Part shown: positions 38,697 to 46,525 of the stretch, one piece after another
Layout of the letters: the number at the start of each line of letters is the position of its first letter
Numbering within the stretch: the stretch's first letter is position 1
Assembly: GCF_002019705.1 (NCBI RefSeq)
Contig: NZ_KV917377.1
Span: 1,362,565-1,426,564, forward strand
Source: Shouchella patagoniensis
GTDB taxonomy: Bacteria > Bacillota > Bacilli > Bacillales > Bacillaceae_D
Direction: 5' to 3'
Length of the DNA stretch: 64,000 nucleotides
Translations under genes and position numbers: made by a program
Notes under the pieces: generated by a model
What the model was told of the DNA's origin: nothing
What the model saw: the letters and a program-made list of their open reading frames with translations, nothing else
Databases searched by the model: none

Positions 38697-39881
38697 TTAT
38701 TTCCCTTGTTCACTTCTAGGAACCCGATCACGATAGAACTCATATTCACCCGTATGTCCAATCTGTATATCCACTTTTATTGAACGTAAGGATGTTTCAT
38801 TAAGTTGAAATGGACTGGGTAATGATTTGTACGCTTTTACATGTTGTCGATAGAAGATATTTTCTAAATCGTACACATCTTTATCAGACTTTAAGCCCAA
38901 AAGATAAGTGGCACGGATTTGTTCCTCCATTTCCTCTCCCAACAATTGAGTTAGCTCATTGATTTTTTTTGAAGCGCCTAACTCATGGCTAGGAGGGAAA
39001 TCCTGCAAAGCGGCAGTCCCCTTAATTTTCACATCATAATAAACCTGAGTTCCGTCAACCTCCGATGCAATATGTGCTTCTGGCCTTATAATATTCAATA
39101 AGGCAATTTTCTTCCCATTTTCTTTGATGAGCAATGGGGTTTCACTGGTCTTTGATTTTAACCAACGTAAACCACTCAGTTCATTCTCATTATAATAAAC
39201 TGGTTTTTTTCCACCCTTCAGAATATAGGCACCGTTTAAATTTAATGCGTTATTGGTTTTCCCATTACTGCTATGCCATTCATTTTGAACGAGATCGATA
39301 TTCGGTAGTTTGACCGATCTTCCAAATTCTGGGTAGTCTCTCATTAATTGATTTAAAGCGATTGGTTCTATATAAGACCGCTCTTTAAAGATGGAGTCTG
39401 GGTCAAAAAGCTCAGTATGGACTGAGTCTCCAAACATATTTGTGACTAACAATATGTCAGAAATATTATCATTCGTAGCAAAAACCCATGGCGTTACTCG
39501 AATTTGTTGATAGCGGTACAACGCTTCATTAATTTCAATGAGAGGAGCAAAATCAAGTACATTTTCGCTATAAACAATGGCATTGACATGACCCCAATGT
39601 ACTTCTTGATTTGTTTTAGGATAGAGATTATCTAAGGCTAGAAGGATTGTTTCTCCTTTCGCTTTACCGACCCACGCACCAGGATTCTCATTTGAACTAT
39701 TTGACGTATCAATAACTGATAAATGACCAAAATTTAAGGATTGTACGTACACGATATACTCGCCGTCTTCATAATCAATCCCAATTGCCGTTATATATTG
39801 AATATCTTGAGTGTCGAGCATATCCCAGCAGCCTGTTAACATGAAGAAGGACAAAAGAATACTCAGGATCCATTTCTTCAT
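38697..39881 (-). CDS. gerKC: Spore germinant receptor C subunit (Ger(x)C lipoprotein)
   Basis: A 394-residue lipoprotein of the Ger(x)C family; the lipobox LTGC is at 15-18, followed by WDMLDTQDIQYITAIGIDYE, the family's standard N-terminus. It is anchored on the inner spore membrane as part of a germinant receptor. It overlaps the A gene by four bases and is the last gene of the operon. The B. subtilis letter (K, A, B) is uncertain; GerK is only a guess. Confidence 0.85.
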   Translation of the reverse strand: MKKWILSILLSFFMLTGCWDMLDTQDIQYITAIGIDYEDGEYIVYVQSLNFGHLSVIDTSNSSNENPGAWVGKAKGETILLALDNLYPKTNQEVHWGHVNAIVYSENVLDFAPLIEINEALYRYQQIRVTPWVFATNDNISDILLVTNMFGDSVHTELFDPDSIFKERSYIEPIALNQLMRDYPEFGRSVKLPNIDLVQNEWHSSNGKTNNALNLNGAYILKGGKKPVYYNENELSGLRWLKSKTSETPLLIKENGKKIALLNIIRPEAHIASEVDGTQVYYDVKIKGTAALQDFPPSHELGASKKINELTQLLGEEMEEQIRATYLLGLKSDKDVYDLENIFYRQHVKAYKSLPSPFQLNETSLRSIKVDIQIGHTGEYEFYRDRVPRSEQGK

Positions 39882-41338
39882 TCACCTCGCCTCCTGGTAG
39901 CATCAATGGGACGAAGACTATGACTCCGTTTCTTTCTTGTAATCCAAGGCTTTGCAAGCATTGAAGATACGAAATCTTTACGATCAAATGGAGCTACTGG
40001 AGATAAATAAGGCAAACCAAATGATTCTAAATGAGCAAGATACAAAATGATTGAGATCATACCGATGCAAAATCCAAACATGCCCAAAAACGCAGACAAA
40101 ATTAATACATAAATTCGTATAATAGAAACGGTCCCTGAAAGCACTTGGCTCGTAATTGCAAAAGTAGAGACTACCGTTAGTCCCACAACAACAAGCATTG
40201 TCGGTGAAGTCAACCCTGCGCGAATCGCAGCATCCCCAATAATTAAACCTCCAACTACAGCTAATGTTTGACCAACTCCCTTCGGTAATGTTGTCCCTGC
40301 TTCTCTAAACAATTCAAACAATGCAATCATAATAAAAATTTCAAGCACTGATGACATCGGTAAACCTAACCTTGATATATAAATGGTTGCAAGGAACGGC
40401 AACGGTAATTGATCAACATGATATGCATTTAAAGCAATCCAAAAACCAGGTAAGAGTAATGCAAGAACAAGACCACTAAACCGTAACAACCGCTGAAAAG
40501 CGACGAAAATAGCTGAATTATGAAGATCCTCTGCTGTCTTAAACAAAAAAGCTAAATTTGCTGGTGCAATTATCGCTCCAGGAGAACCATCAGCCAGTAC
40601 AGCAAATCGACCGCTTGTCAAACAAGCAGCAACAAAATCTGGTCTACTTGAAAATACAGTAAGTGGAAAAAAAGCGAACTTTGTATTTGTTAATCTCTCC
40701 TCAATTTCAGTAATACTTAAAACTGCATCTGTATCAATTTCTTCTAGACATTTCCGCGCTTCATCCACTACTTTTGGTCTCGCAATATCTTTCATGTAAA
40801 GCAAGGAGAGTTCTGTTTTTCCTCTTTCTCCTTTTGTAATACTTTCATTAATAAGTGTTTTCGTTTTTAAACGTTTTCTTACTAATGCTATATTTTCACT
40901 TATATCTTCTGTAAATCCATCCCTTGGACCACGAAAGGAAATTTCAGTATTTGATTCCTCCGGAAGTCGCTTTGGATAATCAGGCAACATGATCTTATAT
41001 AATTGGTCAAATGCTTCAACTAAGAAATAAACAGCACCAGAGTAAAGATCAGTAGCTACATCGCTCCAACTAGAACTCTTTTCGATCATTTCTAATTGAA
41101 CCCTTCCTACTTGCCCTTCATCAGCTAATATTGAATATCCATGCTCTTCAACCATTTCTTGAATACTTGAAATAACATCTTTTTGCAACGTTTTAACATC
41201 AACAATCGTCCTACAGTATATTAAGTACATCTTTTTCGTTTCATTCTGATCAAAATAGTATGTTTGCAGCACAACATCACTGCTCACACCAAATTCCGCT
41301 ATGAAATTGTGATAAGCCCATTTATTGTGCTGCTCCAT
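39878..41338 (-). CDS. gerKA: Spore germinant receptor A subunit (GerA family)
   Basis: A 486-residue protein with a soluble N-terminal half (about 1-270) and a membrane half with about five helices. Typical features are FRGPRDGFTEDISENIALVRKR (about 145-166) and GIISPANL-like APANLAFLFKTAEDL. It senses nutrients together with B and C in the inner spore membrane. Its 5' end overlaps the B gene by 17 bases. Confidence 0.88.
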   Translation of the reverse strand: MEQHNKWAYHNFIAEFGVSSDVVLQTYYFDQNETKKMYLIYCRTIVDVKTLQKDVISSIQEMVEEHGYSILADEGQVGRVQLEMIEKSSSWSDVATDLYSGAVYFLVEAFDQLYKIMLPDYPKRLPEESNTEISFRGPRDGFTEDISENIALVRKRLKTKTLINESITKGERGKTELSLLYMKDIARPKVVDEARKCLEEIDTDAVLSITEIEERLTNTKFAFFPLTVFSSRPDFVAACLTSGRFAVLADGSPGAIIAPANLAFLFKTAEDLHNSAIFVAFQRLLRFSGLVLALLLPGFWIALNAYHVDQLPLPFLATIYISRLGLPMSSVLEIFIMIALFELFREAGTTLPKGVGQTLAVVGGLIIGDAAIRAGLTSPTMLVVVGLTVVSTFAITSQVLSGTVSIIRIYVLILSAFLGMFGFCIGMISIILYLAHLESFGLPYLSPVAPFDRKDFVSSMLAKPWITRKKRSHSLRPIDATRRRGE

Positions 41339-42428
41339 TTTTTACACTCCCCCTTTTTGAACGCTTCTTTTTTCTCAGACTAGCAACTAGCAACCACACA
41401 AGAATAATCACAGCTACAACAAACGAAAAGGTCATATACACATTTGTTAGCATCACGACAAAAACTGGCTCATCAAACGGGATAAAGACCGTTAGCCATA
41501 ATAGGAAAGAGAGGATGAATATGATCGCTATCCTTCCTTTCTTTGATTTAATTTGCAGCATATCAACAACTACATATAAAGCAATCGCTTGTCGTGTAAA
41601 TGCACCTGCTAACCATTGGAAAATTGAAAAGAAATCTAGCCTTGTTAAATATTCACCTAATTCCAATACTCTCCATTGTGAAAAAGCAGGATATTTCATT
41701 CTTTGAGCTTCTTCAATTCCAAAAATCGTTATCGCACCAACTAAAGGTCCTAAGGCAAGTCCAAACAACAAGAAACCAACGGTATACAAATGGCTTTTTT
41801 TTAATTTAGTAGAGCTATGCTGTTGAATCAATAAAAGAAAAATTAATTCTGTAAAACCGCATAACACGAGGTAAGAAGATAGAAATGTTTCAGAATAGCC
41901 ATGTTCAAAAATTGGTAAGAGCAAGCTATAATCTTTCTCTTTTAAATTTCCTGCAGCCACTAAAAATCCAAAGCCAACAACGATTGGCAATAAAATCCCA
42001 GCTGTAAACGCAATCGTTCGAATTCCGTAATAAGCCGCAATTGCACATAAAAGTAAGTATGGTAAAGCTAAAATGGCATTTGGTGTTAATGTTAAATATG
42101 TACTTGTTGTCCACGTAACCGTACTAAATAAAGTTACATAACTAAAAATGGTTAAATAAATAAATAAAAGAGCTTGAAATAGCCTCCAGCTAATGAATGA
42201 ACTTCGTTCTTTTACAAACTGGACAACATGTTGTTGTTTTGTTCTTCGACTAACAAAAGTAATAATCGGAACTAAAACGATTAAATAAAGAGCCGATAAA
42301 AGAACACCTATCCAAGAATCACGCTCTCCATACTGGAGTACAATTGGCATCATAATGACATGATTCATTAAACCACTAGACAATAAAATAATTGGAAATA
42401 ATTGAACCATTGTCACCGACCGATTCAT
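41322..42428 (-). CDS. gerKB: Spore germinant receptor B subunit (amino acid permease-like)
   Basis: A 368-residue membrane protein with ten helices of the GerB/spore permease family (APC-like), thought to carry the germinant-binding site. It is the first gene in the operon; the order B-A-C differs from the common A-B-C. The 3' end overlaps the A gene. Expression late in the forespore is expected from family knowledge; no sigma-G promoter was picked out. Confidence 0.86.
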   Translation of the reverse strand: MNRSVTMVQLFPIILLSSGLMNHVIMMPIVLQYGERDSWIGVLLSALYLIVLVPIITFVSRRTKQQHVVQFVKERSSFISWRLFQALLFIYLTIFSYVTLFSTVTWTTSTYLTLTPNAILALPYLLLCAIAAYYGIRTIAFTAGILLPIVVGFGFLVAAGNLKEKDYSLLLPIFEHGYSETFLSSYLVLCGFTELIFLLLIQQHSSTKLKKSHLYTVGFLLFGLALGPLVGAITIFGIEEAQRMKYPAFSQWRVLELGEYLTRLDFFSIFQWLAGAFTRQAIALYVVVDMLQIKSKKGRIAIIFILSFLLWLTVFIPFDEPVFVVMLTNVYMTFSFVVAVIILVWLLVASLRKKKRSKRGSVKNGAAQ

Positions 42429-42492
42429 GAAAGCTACACTCCTATCTGTAATACTGTTACTATTCCAGTAGAAGCCTATTTTATACAGATCC

Positions 42493-42535
42493 TAAAAAAG
42501 CAGCAGGCCATTTTAGAATGGTCTGCTTTTATCTC
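42493..42535 (-). terminator. Possible leftward terminator upstream of the ger operon
   Basis: Minus strand AGCAGACCATTCTAAAATGG with its partner, followed by GCTTTTTTAGG. No clear gene is seen directly before it; it may end transcription coming from the former tRNA locus. Confidence 0.5.
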
Positions 42536-42632
42536 TAACTAATAAGGTTTTGAAATCCAACGATAAGACTGCTTTTCGTTACGCCTTTATTTATAAAAAA
42601 TACTTTATCTAAATGACATGCCGTCAACTCAT

Positions 42633-42657
42633 GTTTTAATTCGTTTTCTAGGGGTAC
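42633..42657 (+). promoter_or_regulatory. Sigma-B-like promoter of the 26-codon membrane ORF
   Basis: GTTTTA and GGGTAC are separated by 13 bases, close to the SigB pattern (GTTT-N13-15-GGGTAT), 36 bases before the small ORF start. Confidence 0.5.
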
Positions 42658-42692
42658 CTGATTACATAACCAGTTCGATTGGGGGAGATTTT

Positions 42693-42773
42693 ATGAGTAA
42701 TAAACCAAAAAATATAATGTGGTTTTTTCTTGGTGTCGCTACCTACTTCACGATTTCATTCTTTTTCCTCTGA
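42693..42773 (+). CDS. Small single-helix membrane protein
   Basis: A 26-residue ORF (MSNKPKNIMWFFLGVATYF...) that is one hydrophobic helix with a short basic N-terminus. GGGGGAGA lies seven bases before the ATG, a sigma-B-like promoter lies upstream, and a strong terminator follows. These together support a genuine mini-gene of the chromosomal side. No family is recognised. Confidence 0.6.
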   Translation: MSNKPKNIMWFFLGVATYFTISFFFL

Positions 42774-42811
42774 TATAAAATACATACTTCAACTCCAAAC
42801 GATTTGGACAT

Positions 42812-42858
42812 GCAAAAAAGCATGACCGTGAACATTCACGGTCATGCTTTTTGTTCTT
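42812..42858. terminator. Bidirectional terminator after the small membrane ORF
   Basis: AAAAAAGCATGACCGTGAA / TTCACGGTCATGCTTTTT perfect stem, the last chromosomal element before the att site. Confidence 0.85.
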
Positions 42859-42962
42859 CTAATGACAGAAGTAAGCTTTGATAAATATTTGGCAGAAAAG
42901 AGTTTTACATTCACTCGAATAAAATAAGTTTTTATAATTGCTTATTAGAAAGTTTCCCCTAA

Positions 42963-43004
42963 TGGAGCCTAGGGGGCTCGAACCCCTGACCTCGACGCTG
43001 CCAG
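42963..43004 (-). other. Prophage attachment site: 3' half of tRNA-Ala(GGC)
   Basis: Reading the minus strand gives exact tRNA geometry from position 32 to 73: anticodon loop CTGGCAG (anticodon GGC), stem CGTCG, variable loop AGGTC, T-arm AGGGG-TTCGAGC-CCCCT, acceptor strand AGGCTCC and discriminator A. T at position 70 fits the alanine-specific G3:U70 pair. The 5' side is not a tRNA: the bases that should pair with CGTCG read CATAA. So a phage took over the gene at the anticodon loop, leaving this half as att. The intact tRNA should be at the far end, beyond the window. Confidence 0.85.
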
Positions 43005-43077
43005 TTATGAGTACGAACGGGAAAGCCTTGATATATAAGGGTTTTGGAAATGTAAATTGATCAAAATTGGCACATTC

Positions 43078-43113
43078 AACATCAAAATAACATCAATTTT
43101 AACATCAATTTTT
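43078..43113 (+). repeat. Three tandem 12-bp repeats beside att (possible integrase arm sites)
   Basis: AACATCAAAAT, AACATCAATTTT and AACATCAATTTTT follow each other directly, 74 bases from the tRNA half. Tyrosine integrases use such short direct repeats as arm-type sites. The position just inside the prophage fits; the role is inferred. Confidence 0.5.
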
Positions 43114-43160
43114 AAGTGGAAGGGGCAGTAATCATAAACTGCCTTTCTTCCTATTTAATG

Positions 43161-43613
43161 CTAGTTTTTCGTAACGTTTAAATCTAAGGCTAATGCCAGT
43201 TTATAAAACGCCTTCCATTTTAGCTTGTAATAAAATTTATGTCCAATAGGCGGTTGGAATGCATGAGTATACATTTTTAGATCTGTCATGTAATCCGCTT
43301 CCCGATCCATGTATCTTCTTTCAACAAGAAACTGTTCATATTGTGGCAACCTACGAACTGCCCTTTCGACTCTTTCGCAATATCGTTTTTGATATGCTTT
43401 GGTGTCAGCATTGTATATAGCTGCACTTGCAGTCTGATCAGTTGTTCCACTTTGACTTACTACAGTCTCTTTCCAACTACTCGTTGTGCTTGTCTCGCGA
43501 TCCTCGAATGCAAGATACTTATACATACGATACTTGTTTAAAGCCTCTTCCACTTCTTCTTTTGTTTTTTGTTTATCCAGTTCTGGTAAGTCCAGAAGTT
43601 CTAACTGTTTCAT
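43161..43613 (-). CDS. ArpU-family phage late transcription regulator
   Basis: A 150-residue protein of the ArpU/RinA-like family, which turns on packaging and lysis genes in Gram-positive siphophages. Features are the N-terminal leucine-rich helix (MKQLELLDLPELDKQKTKEE), QKRYCERVERAVRRLPQYEQFLVERRY (about 75-100) and the sigma-70 region 4-like C-terminus (FYYKLKWKAFYKLALAL). It is the last gene of the early operon on this side. Its normal neighbour, the small terminase, is missing because the att site comes next. Confidence 0.82.
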   Translation of the reverse strand: MKQLELLDLPELDKQKTKEEVEEALNKYRMYKYLAFEDRETSTTSSWKETVVSQSGTTDQTASAAIYNADTKAYQKRYCERVERAVRRLPQYEQFLVERRYMDREADYMTDLKMYTHAFQPPIGHKFYYKLKWKAFYKLALALDLNVTKN

Positions 43614-43633
43614 AACTCCACCCCATCGTAAAG

Positions 43634-43834
43634 CTAGTCGTTGAGTTCAATACCAAGTGCCCATTTTGCTTTAATGTTGTTGATTAGAGCTAATTTTTCG
43701 TAGTCGGTTTTTGATAAGCCGCTTTCTTGTTGCATCTTAGCTTCGAAATAGAAATGTGATATGAATCCGAATGAATCAAGAATGACACGCTTTTCCTCGT
43801 CGGTGAGTTTGTTGCTGTCTACAGAGGAGGGCAT
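43634..43834 (-). CDS. Small prophage protein of unknown function
   Basis: A 66-residue ORF (MPSSVDSNKLTDEEKRVIL...) starting at ATG 43834 after GGTGAG; a GTG at 43840 overlapping the upstream stop is an alternative. Mostly helical, acidic, with no recognised domain. It sits between the MazG-like and ArpU genes. Confidence 0.6.
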   Translation of the reverse strand: MPSSVDSNKLTDEEKRVILDSFGFISHFYFEAKMQQESGLSKTDYEKLALINNIKAKWALGIELND

Positions 43835-43836
43835 GA

Positions 43837-44229
43837 TCACTCACCATTTTCTTTCTGTTTCATAATTTCTTCATATAATAATGGCTCTGGCGCAATAAAA
43901 TGTGGTGGTTTAATAATCTTACCCATTTCATTCAAACGTGGTTTACCATCTTCCCACAATTTGGACATGTTGGCTTCATGGACGATGTTAAATAGTTGTT
44001 CTGGTTTAACGCCCATTTCAACCATGGTTCCAAGTGCCAAGTACATTAAATCAATCATTGCATCGGCTTGATCCACTACACCAGAAGCTGTAAGGAATTC
44101 ATCTAGCTCTTCTATCATGTATTCATATCTTTCATTTCTACGATCTTCGTCCAACCTTGTCGGTTGTCGTAACACTGGCTGCAACATCTTTCTTTGGAAA
44201 TCCGCTACTTGTTCGTATTGTTTGTTCAT
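43837..44229 (-). CDS. MazG-like nucleotide pyrophosphohydrolase
   Basis: A 130-residue all-alpha NTP pyrophosphohydrolase fold. The Mg-binding pattern EELDEF (about 45-50) and DQADAMIDLMYLALGT (about 63-78) is the ExxE...ExxD-type arrangement of MazG/phosphoribosyl-ATP pyrophosphohydrolases. Phages use such enzymes for house-cleaning of nucleotides. GGGGAGG precedes the ATG at 44229. It overlaps the upstream small gene. Confidence 0.75.
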   Translation of the reverse strand: MNKQYEQVADFQRKMLQPVLRQPTRLDEDRRNERYEYMIEELDEFLTASGVVDQADAMIDLMYLALGTMVEMGVKPEQLFNIVHEANMSKLWEDGKPRLNEMGKIIKPPHFIAPEPLLYEEIMKQKENGE

Positions 44230-44471
44230 TCTTCTTCCTCCCCGATCCAACTTTTTATAGTACGGTATATATTTTTACGACTTAGGTTTTTATCGGTGAA
44301 ACTATCCATATAACCACTAATTGCATCCTTGTAATAAATTACTCCGAATAGTTCTCCTTTAGCATCTACTGCATGAACCATGAGAGCTGCCCGCGTACCA
44401 TCATTTCTTTCAGAAATATAAAAACAATCACGCGTTGCTGACTTCATATCTTTCATCCATTGATCAAGCAA
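44226..44471 (-). CDS. Prophage protein of unknown function
   Basis: An 81-residue ORF (MLDQWMKDMKSATRDCFYIS...) overlapping the MazG-like gene by four bases, so likely translated with it. It has a beta-rich centre and a basic C-terminal helix. AGGAGG precedes the start. Not recognised. Confidence 0.6.
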   Translation of the reverse strand: MLDQWMKDMKSATRDCFYISERNDGTRAALMVHAVDAKGELFGVIYYKDAISGYMDSFTDKNLSRKNIYRTIKSWIGEEEE

Positions 44472-44502
44472 ATTTCATTCCTCCTTAGATGCCCCTATAG
44501 AC

Positions 44503-44527
44503 GTTTTAATTCATCCTCCAAGGGTAC
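44503..44527 (+). promoter_or_regulatory. Sigma-B-like promoter of the rightward prophage membrane gene
   Basis: GTTTTA-N13-GGGTAC, with the shared string GTTTTAATTC, nearly copies the element before the chromosomal 26-codon ORF at 42633. It lies 35 bases before the next start. Confidence 0.5.
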
Positions 44528-44561
44528 AGAACATTAAACCTGAAAAATTGGAGGTCGTACC

Positions 44562-44765
44562 ATGACACACAATCGTTGGCTTGATGCATTCATAGCATTT
44601 ATAGTCGTATCAGCAGGCAGTTTTCTAGGAATCTTAGCCATTGAAGGCGGAAATTACAGCTTTGCTGACAACTGGCTTAGACACGCTCTTTACGGCTTAG
44701 GTTCAGCTCTATTTTTTGCTTTTATTTTTCCGTTATTTATTAAGAGAAAAGAAGCGAAAAGGTGA
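44562..44765 (+). CDS. Small two-helix membrane protein, opposite to the early operon
   Basis: A 67-residue protein with two hydrophobic segments (about 8-27 and 40-60) and a basic end (FIKRKEAKR). GGAGGTC precedes the ATG. It is the only rightward gene inside the leftward early operon and has its own sigma-B-like promoter, so it may be made in the lysogen. No family is recognised. Confidence 0.6.
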   Translation: MTHNRWLDAFIAFIVVSAGSFLGILAIEGGNYSFADNWLRHALYGLGSALFFAFIFPLFIKRKEAKR

Positions 44766-44789
44766 TGCCCCGCACAGGGCGGGGATAAA

Positions 44790-45101
44790 TTAAACTAAAT
44801 GACCATCTATTAAGATGACTTCACCGTGAGAAACGATATCCTCGAACTTAAAGAAATCTTCTGGAGGGATCTCGCCACTTGATTTCAAGTATCTCTTCCG
44901 GGCTTCCTCTTCTGTAATCTGAGTAATTGGCGCTTCGCTAGCTACTTCAATAGCGGATTCGCCAGCTACTTTTTGGGCATAGACTTCTATTGCTACATGC
45001 TCACAAGCTAGATCTACTGTCATATCCGGAACCATTACTTGGTCTTCGTCCACCGAAATCAAGGCATAATACTCATGTTTAGTAAATTCAAAATATCTCA
45101 T
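44790..45101 (-). CDS. Prophage protein of unknown function
   Basis: A 103-residue acidic protein (MRYFEFTKHEYYALISV...) with a middle part rich in Glu/Ala and a conserved-looking LKSSGEIPPEDFFKFEDIV. AGGAGG precedes the ATG. No domain recognised; cytosolic by composition. Confidence 0.6.
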   Translation of the reverse strand: MRYFEFTKHEYYALISVDEDQVMVPDMTVDLACEHVAIEVYAQKVAGESAIEVASEAPITQITEEEARKRYLKSSGEIPPEDFFKFEDIVSHGEVILIDGHLV

Positions 45102-45145
45102 TTTTTATTCCTCCTAATTTGTGATACTCCCCACAGAGGGGAGCG

Positions 45146-45433
45146 CTAATCAAACTCACAAACAGATTTACCATCTAACAAAGAATTAATTTCAATTGGT
45201 TCATCGTCCCATGTTAAGAAAGTATACTGACCGTACTTGGTAGCTTGCCTGCGGCGCATTTCTTCTTGTGTCATTGGATAAGCTCTCTCTACCCAAGTTG
45301 AGTATCCCGTACCTTTGTTCCTTACAGGCTTCTTCTTAAATGCCTCAGAAGAACCTATTTCATTGCGTACTAGCCATTTAAAACCACTTAACTGAAAGTA
45401 TCTTAACTCGATCTCTTCTTCATAATTAAGCAT
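45146..45433 (-). CDS. Prophage protein of unknown function
   Basis: A 95-residue protein (MLNYEEEIELRYFQLSGFK...) with basic centre and acidic end. GGAGGAAGAGGG precedes the ATG. It follows a 64-codon gene by 11 bases. Not recognised. Confidence 0.6.
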   Translation of the reverse strand: MLNYEEEIELRYFQLSGFKWLVRNEIGSSEAFKKKPVRNKGTGYSTWVERAYPMTQEEMRRRQATKYGQYTFLTWDDEPIEINSLLDGKSVCEFD

Positions 45434-45444
45434 CCCTCTTCCTC

Positions 45445-45639
45445 CTATACAGCTAATTCATTGAACGAGATTGAATGATCTCCTTTAGTAAACACTTGAA
45501 TGTGATCACCGTTCATTTCGTAATCATCGTGAGTAATAGAGTAACCCTTCTTGATTAGCTCAAACTTGATGTATGAGCATTTAAGAAGGTCTTCTCTGCT
45601 ATTGATGATGTAGTCGCCCTTCGTCCAGTTAATGTGCAT
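45445..45639 (-). CDS. Small prophage protein of unknown function
   Basis: A 64-residue ORF (MHINWTKGDYIINSREDLL...) with AGGAGG upstream, part of the run of small leftward genes. Not recognised. Confidence 0.55.
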   Translation of the reverse strand: MHINWTKGDYIINSREDLLKCSYIKFELIKKGYSITHDDYEMNGDHIQVFTKGDHSISFNELAV

Positions 45640-45665
45640 GAGGCTTCCTCCTATACAGAAGTAGC

Positions 45666-45842
45666 CTATTTCGCATTATAATAATGTTCGCTAAGAACAC
45701 TTCTCCACTTTGAAACAGCAGAGCCTTCACTATCTAATTTTCTCGCTCTGAATCCAGTTAAAATTACATTTTCATAGAGAGCTTGCAACATTTGTATTTG
45801 CTCTCCCTTAGAATAAATTTCATGAACAACCTTTACTTCCAT
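45666..45842 (-). CDS. Small prophage protein of unknown function
   Basis: A 58-residue ORF (MEVKVVHEIYSKGEQIQML...) with GGAGGGG before the ATG. It fills the gap between two other small genes with normal spacing and the same strand. No domain recognised. Confidence 0.55.
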   Translation of the reverse strand: MEVKVVHEIYSKGEQIQMLQALYENVILTGFRARKLDSEGSAVSKWRSVLSEHYYNAK

Positions 45843-45875
45843 TCCGTTTCCCCTCCTATATAGGCAGTATCAAAA

Positions 45876-46094
45876 TTACTCAATTTCAACGTCTTCTCCC
45901 CTTGTTCTAAAAGTATTAGCACATTCAGGGCAAGTAAAAATCGCATATTTCAAATCAATAACATCGTGGATTTCTGTTCCATCATCAACGTTTCCATTAC
46001 CCATTGCATCAAACTCATGATTACAAGAAGGGCAGGTTACTTCGACAAATCTAATTTGCGGAATCTCGTATTCAATTTTAAATTTGATAGCCAT
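45876..46094 (-). CDS. Small zinc-ribbon-like prophage protein
   Basis: A 72-residue protein with two CxxC pairs, CPSC (about 21-24) and CPEC (about 54-57), that would bind one zinc ion. Rest is acidic and beta-rich. AGGAGG precedes the ATG. The function is unknown; nucleic-acid binding is a guess. Confidence 0.65.
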   Translation of the reverse strand: MAIKFKIEYEIPQIRFVEVTCPSCNHEFDAMGNGNVDDGTEIHDVIDLKYAIFTCPECANTFRTRGEDVEIE

Positions 46095-46118
46095 ACTTAT
46101 CCTCCTAGTGGCGGTAGC

Positions 46119-46499
46119 CTAATTAGTTAGTAACTCCGGGTTTTGGTGGATGTTGCCAATAACCTCACCATCATCCAAATAGTTAAGATGAAGTCCCATG
46201 AGTGATTCTTCACCTCTAAAAAGTTGAAACATACCCCCGTAATAAGTAACTGTCATTATTTCTGGAAGCGGTGCAGATGATTCAAAAGAGAGTTTATTAA
46301 CTTTTATTAAATCCCCCTCATAAATCTCCGTACCGTTCTTGTCTTTGAGTCCGGTGTATTGCATTAACGGTGAATAATACCTGTCTTCAGCAACAGCAAA
46401 GCGCATATGATCTTTGAAACTATCCATAGCCAACAGTTCATCCCACGCATACATAAATTTATTTTCTTTACCGTAAACTCGAAACTTTATCTCCCTCAT
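46119..46499 (-). CDS. YopX family protein
   Basis: A 126-residue phage protein of the YopX family (PF09643): MREIKFRVYGKENKFMY start, MQYTGLKDKNGTEIYEGDLIKV centre (about 67-88). Function is unknown in all phages. AGGAGG precedes the ATG. A second, divergent YopX-like gene is directly upstream. Confidence 0.82.
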   Translation of the reverse strand: MREIKFRVYGKENKFMYAWDELLAMDSFKDHMRFAVAEDRYYSPLMQYTGLKDKNGTEIYEGDLIKVNKLSFESSAPLPEIMTVTYYGGMFQLFRGEESLMGLHLNYLDDGEVIGNIHQNPELLTN

Positions 46500-46525
46500 T
46501 TTGAAACCTCCTAATAACCTATTTT

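Noticed and set aside
42535-42680. Leftward open frame ending LENELKHELTACHLDKVFFIN... before a terminator, loosely like a Spo0E-type phosphatase
   Set aside because: No start codon or ribosome binding site fits, the SQELD-type motif is missing, and it overlaps the better supported rightward mini-gene promoter. Possibly a decayed gene.
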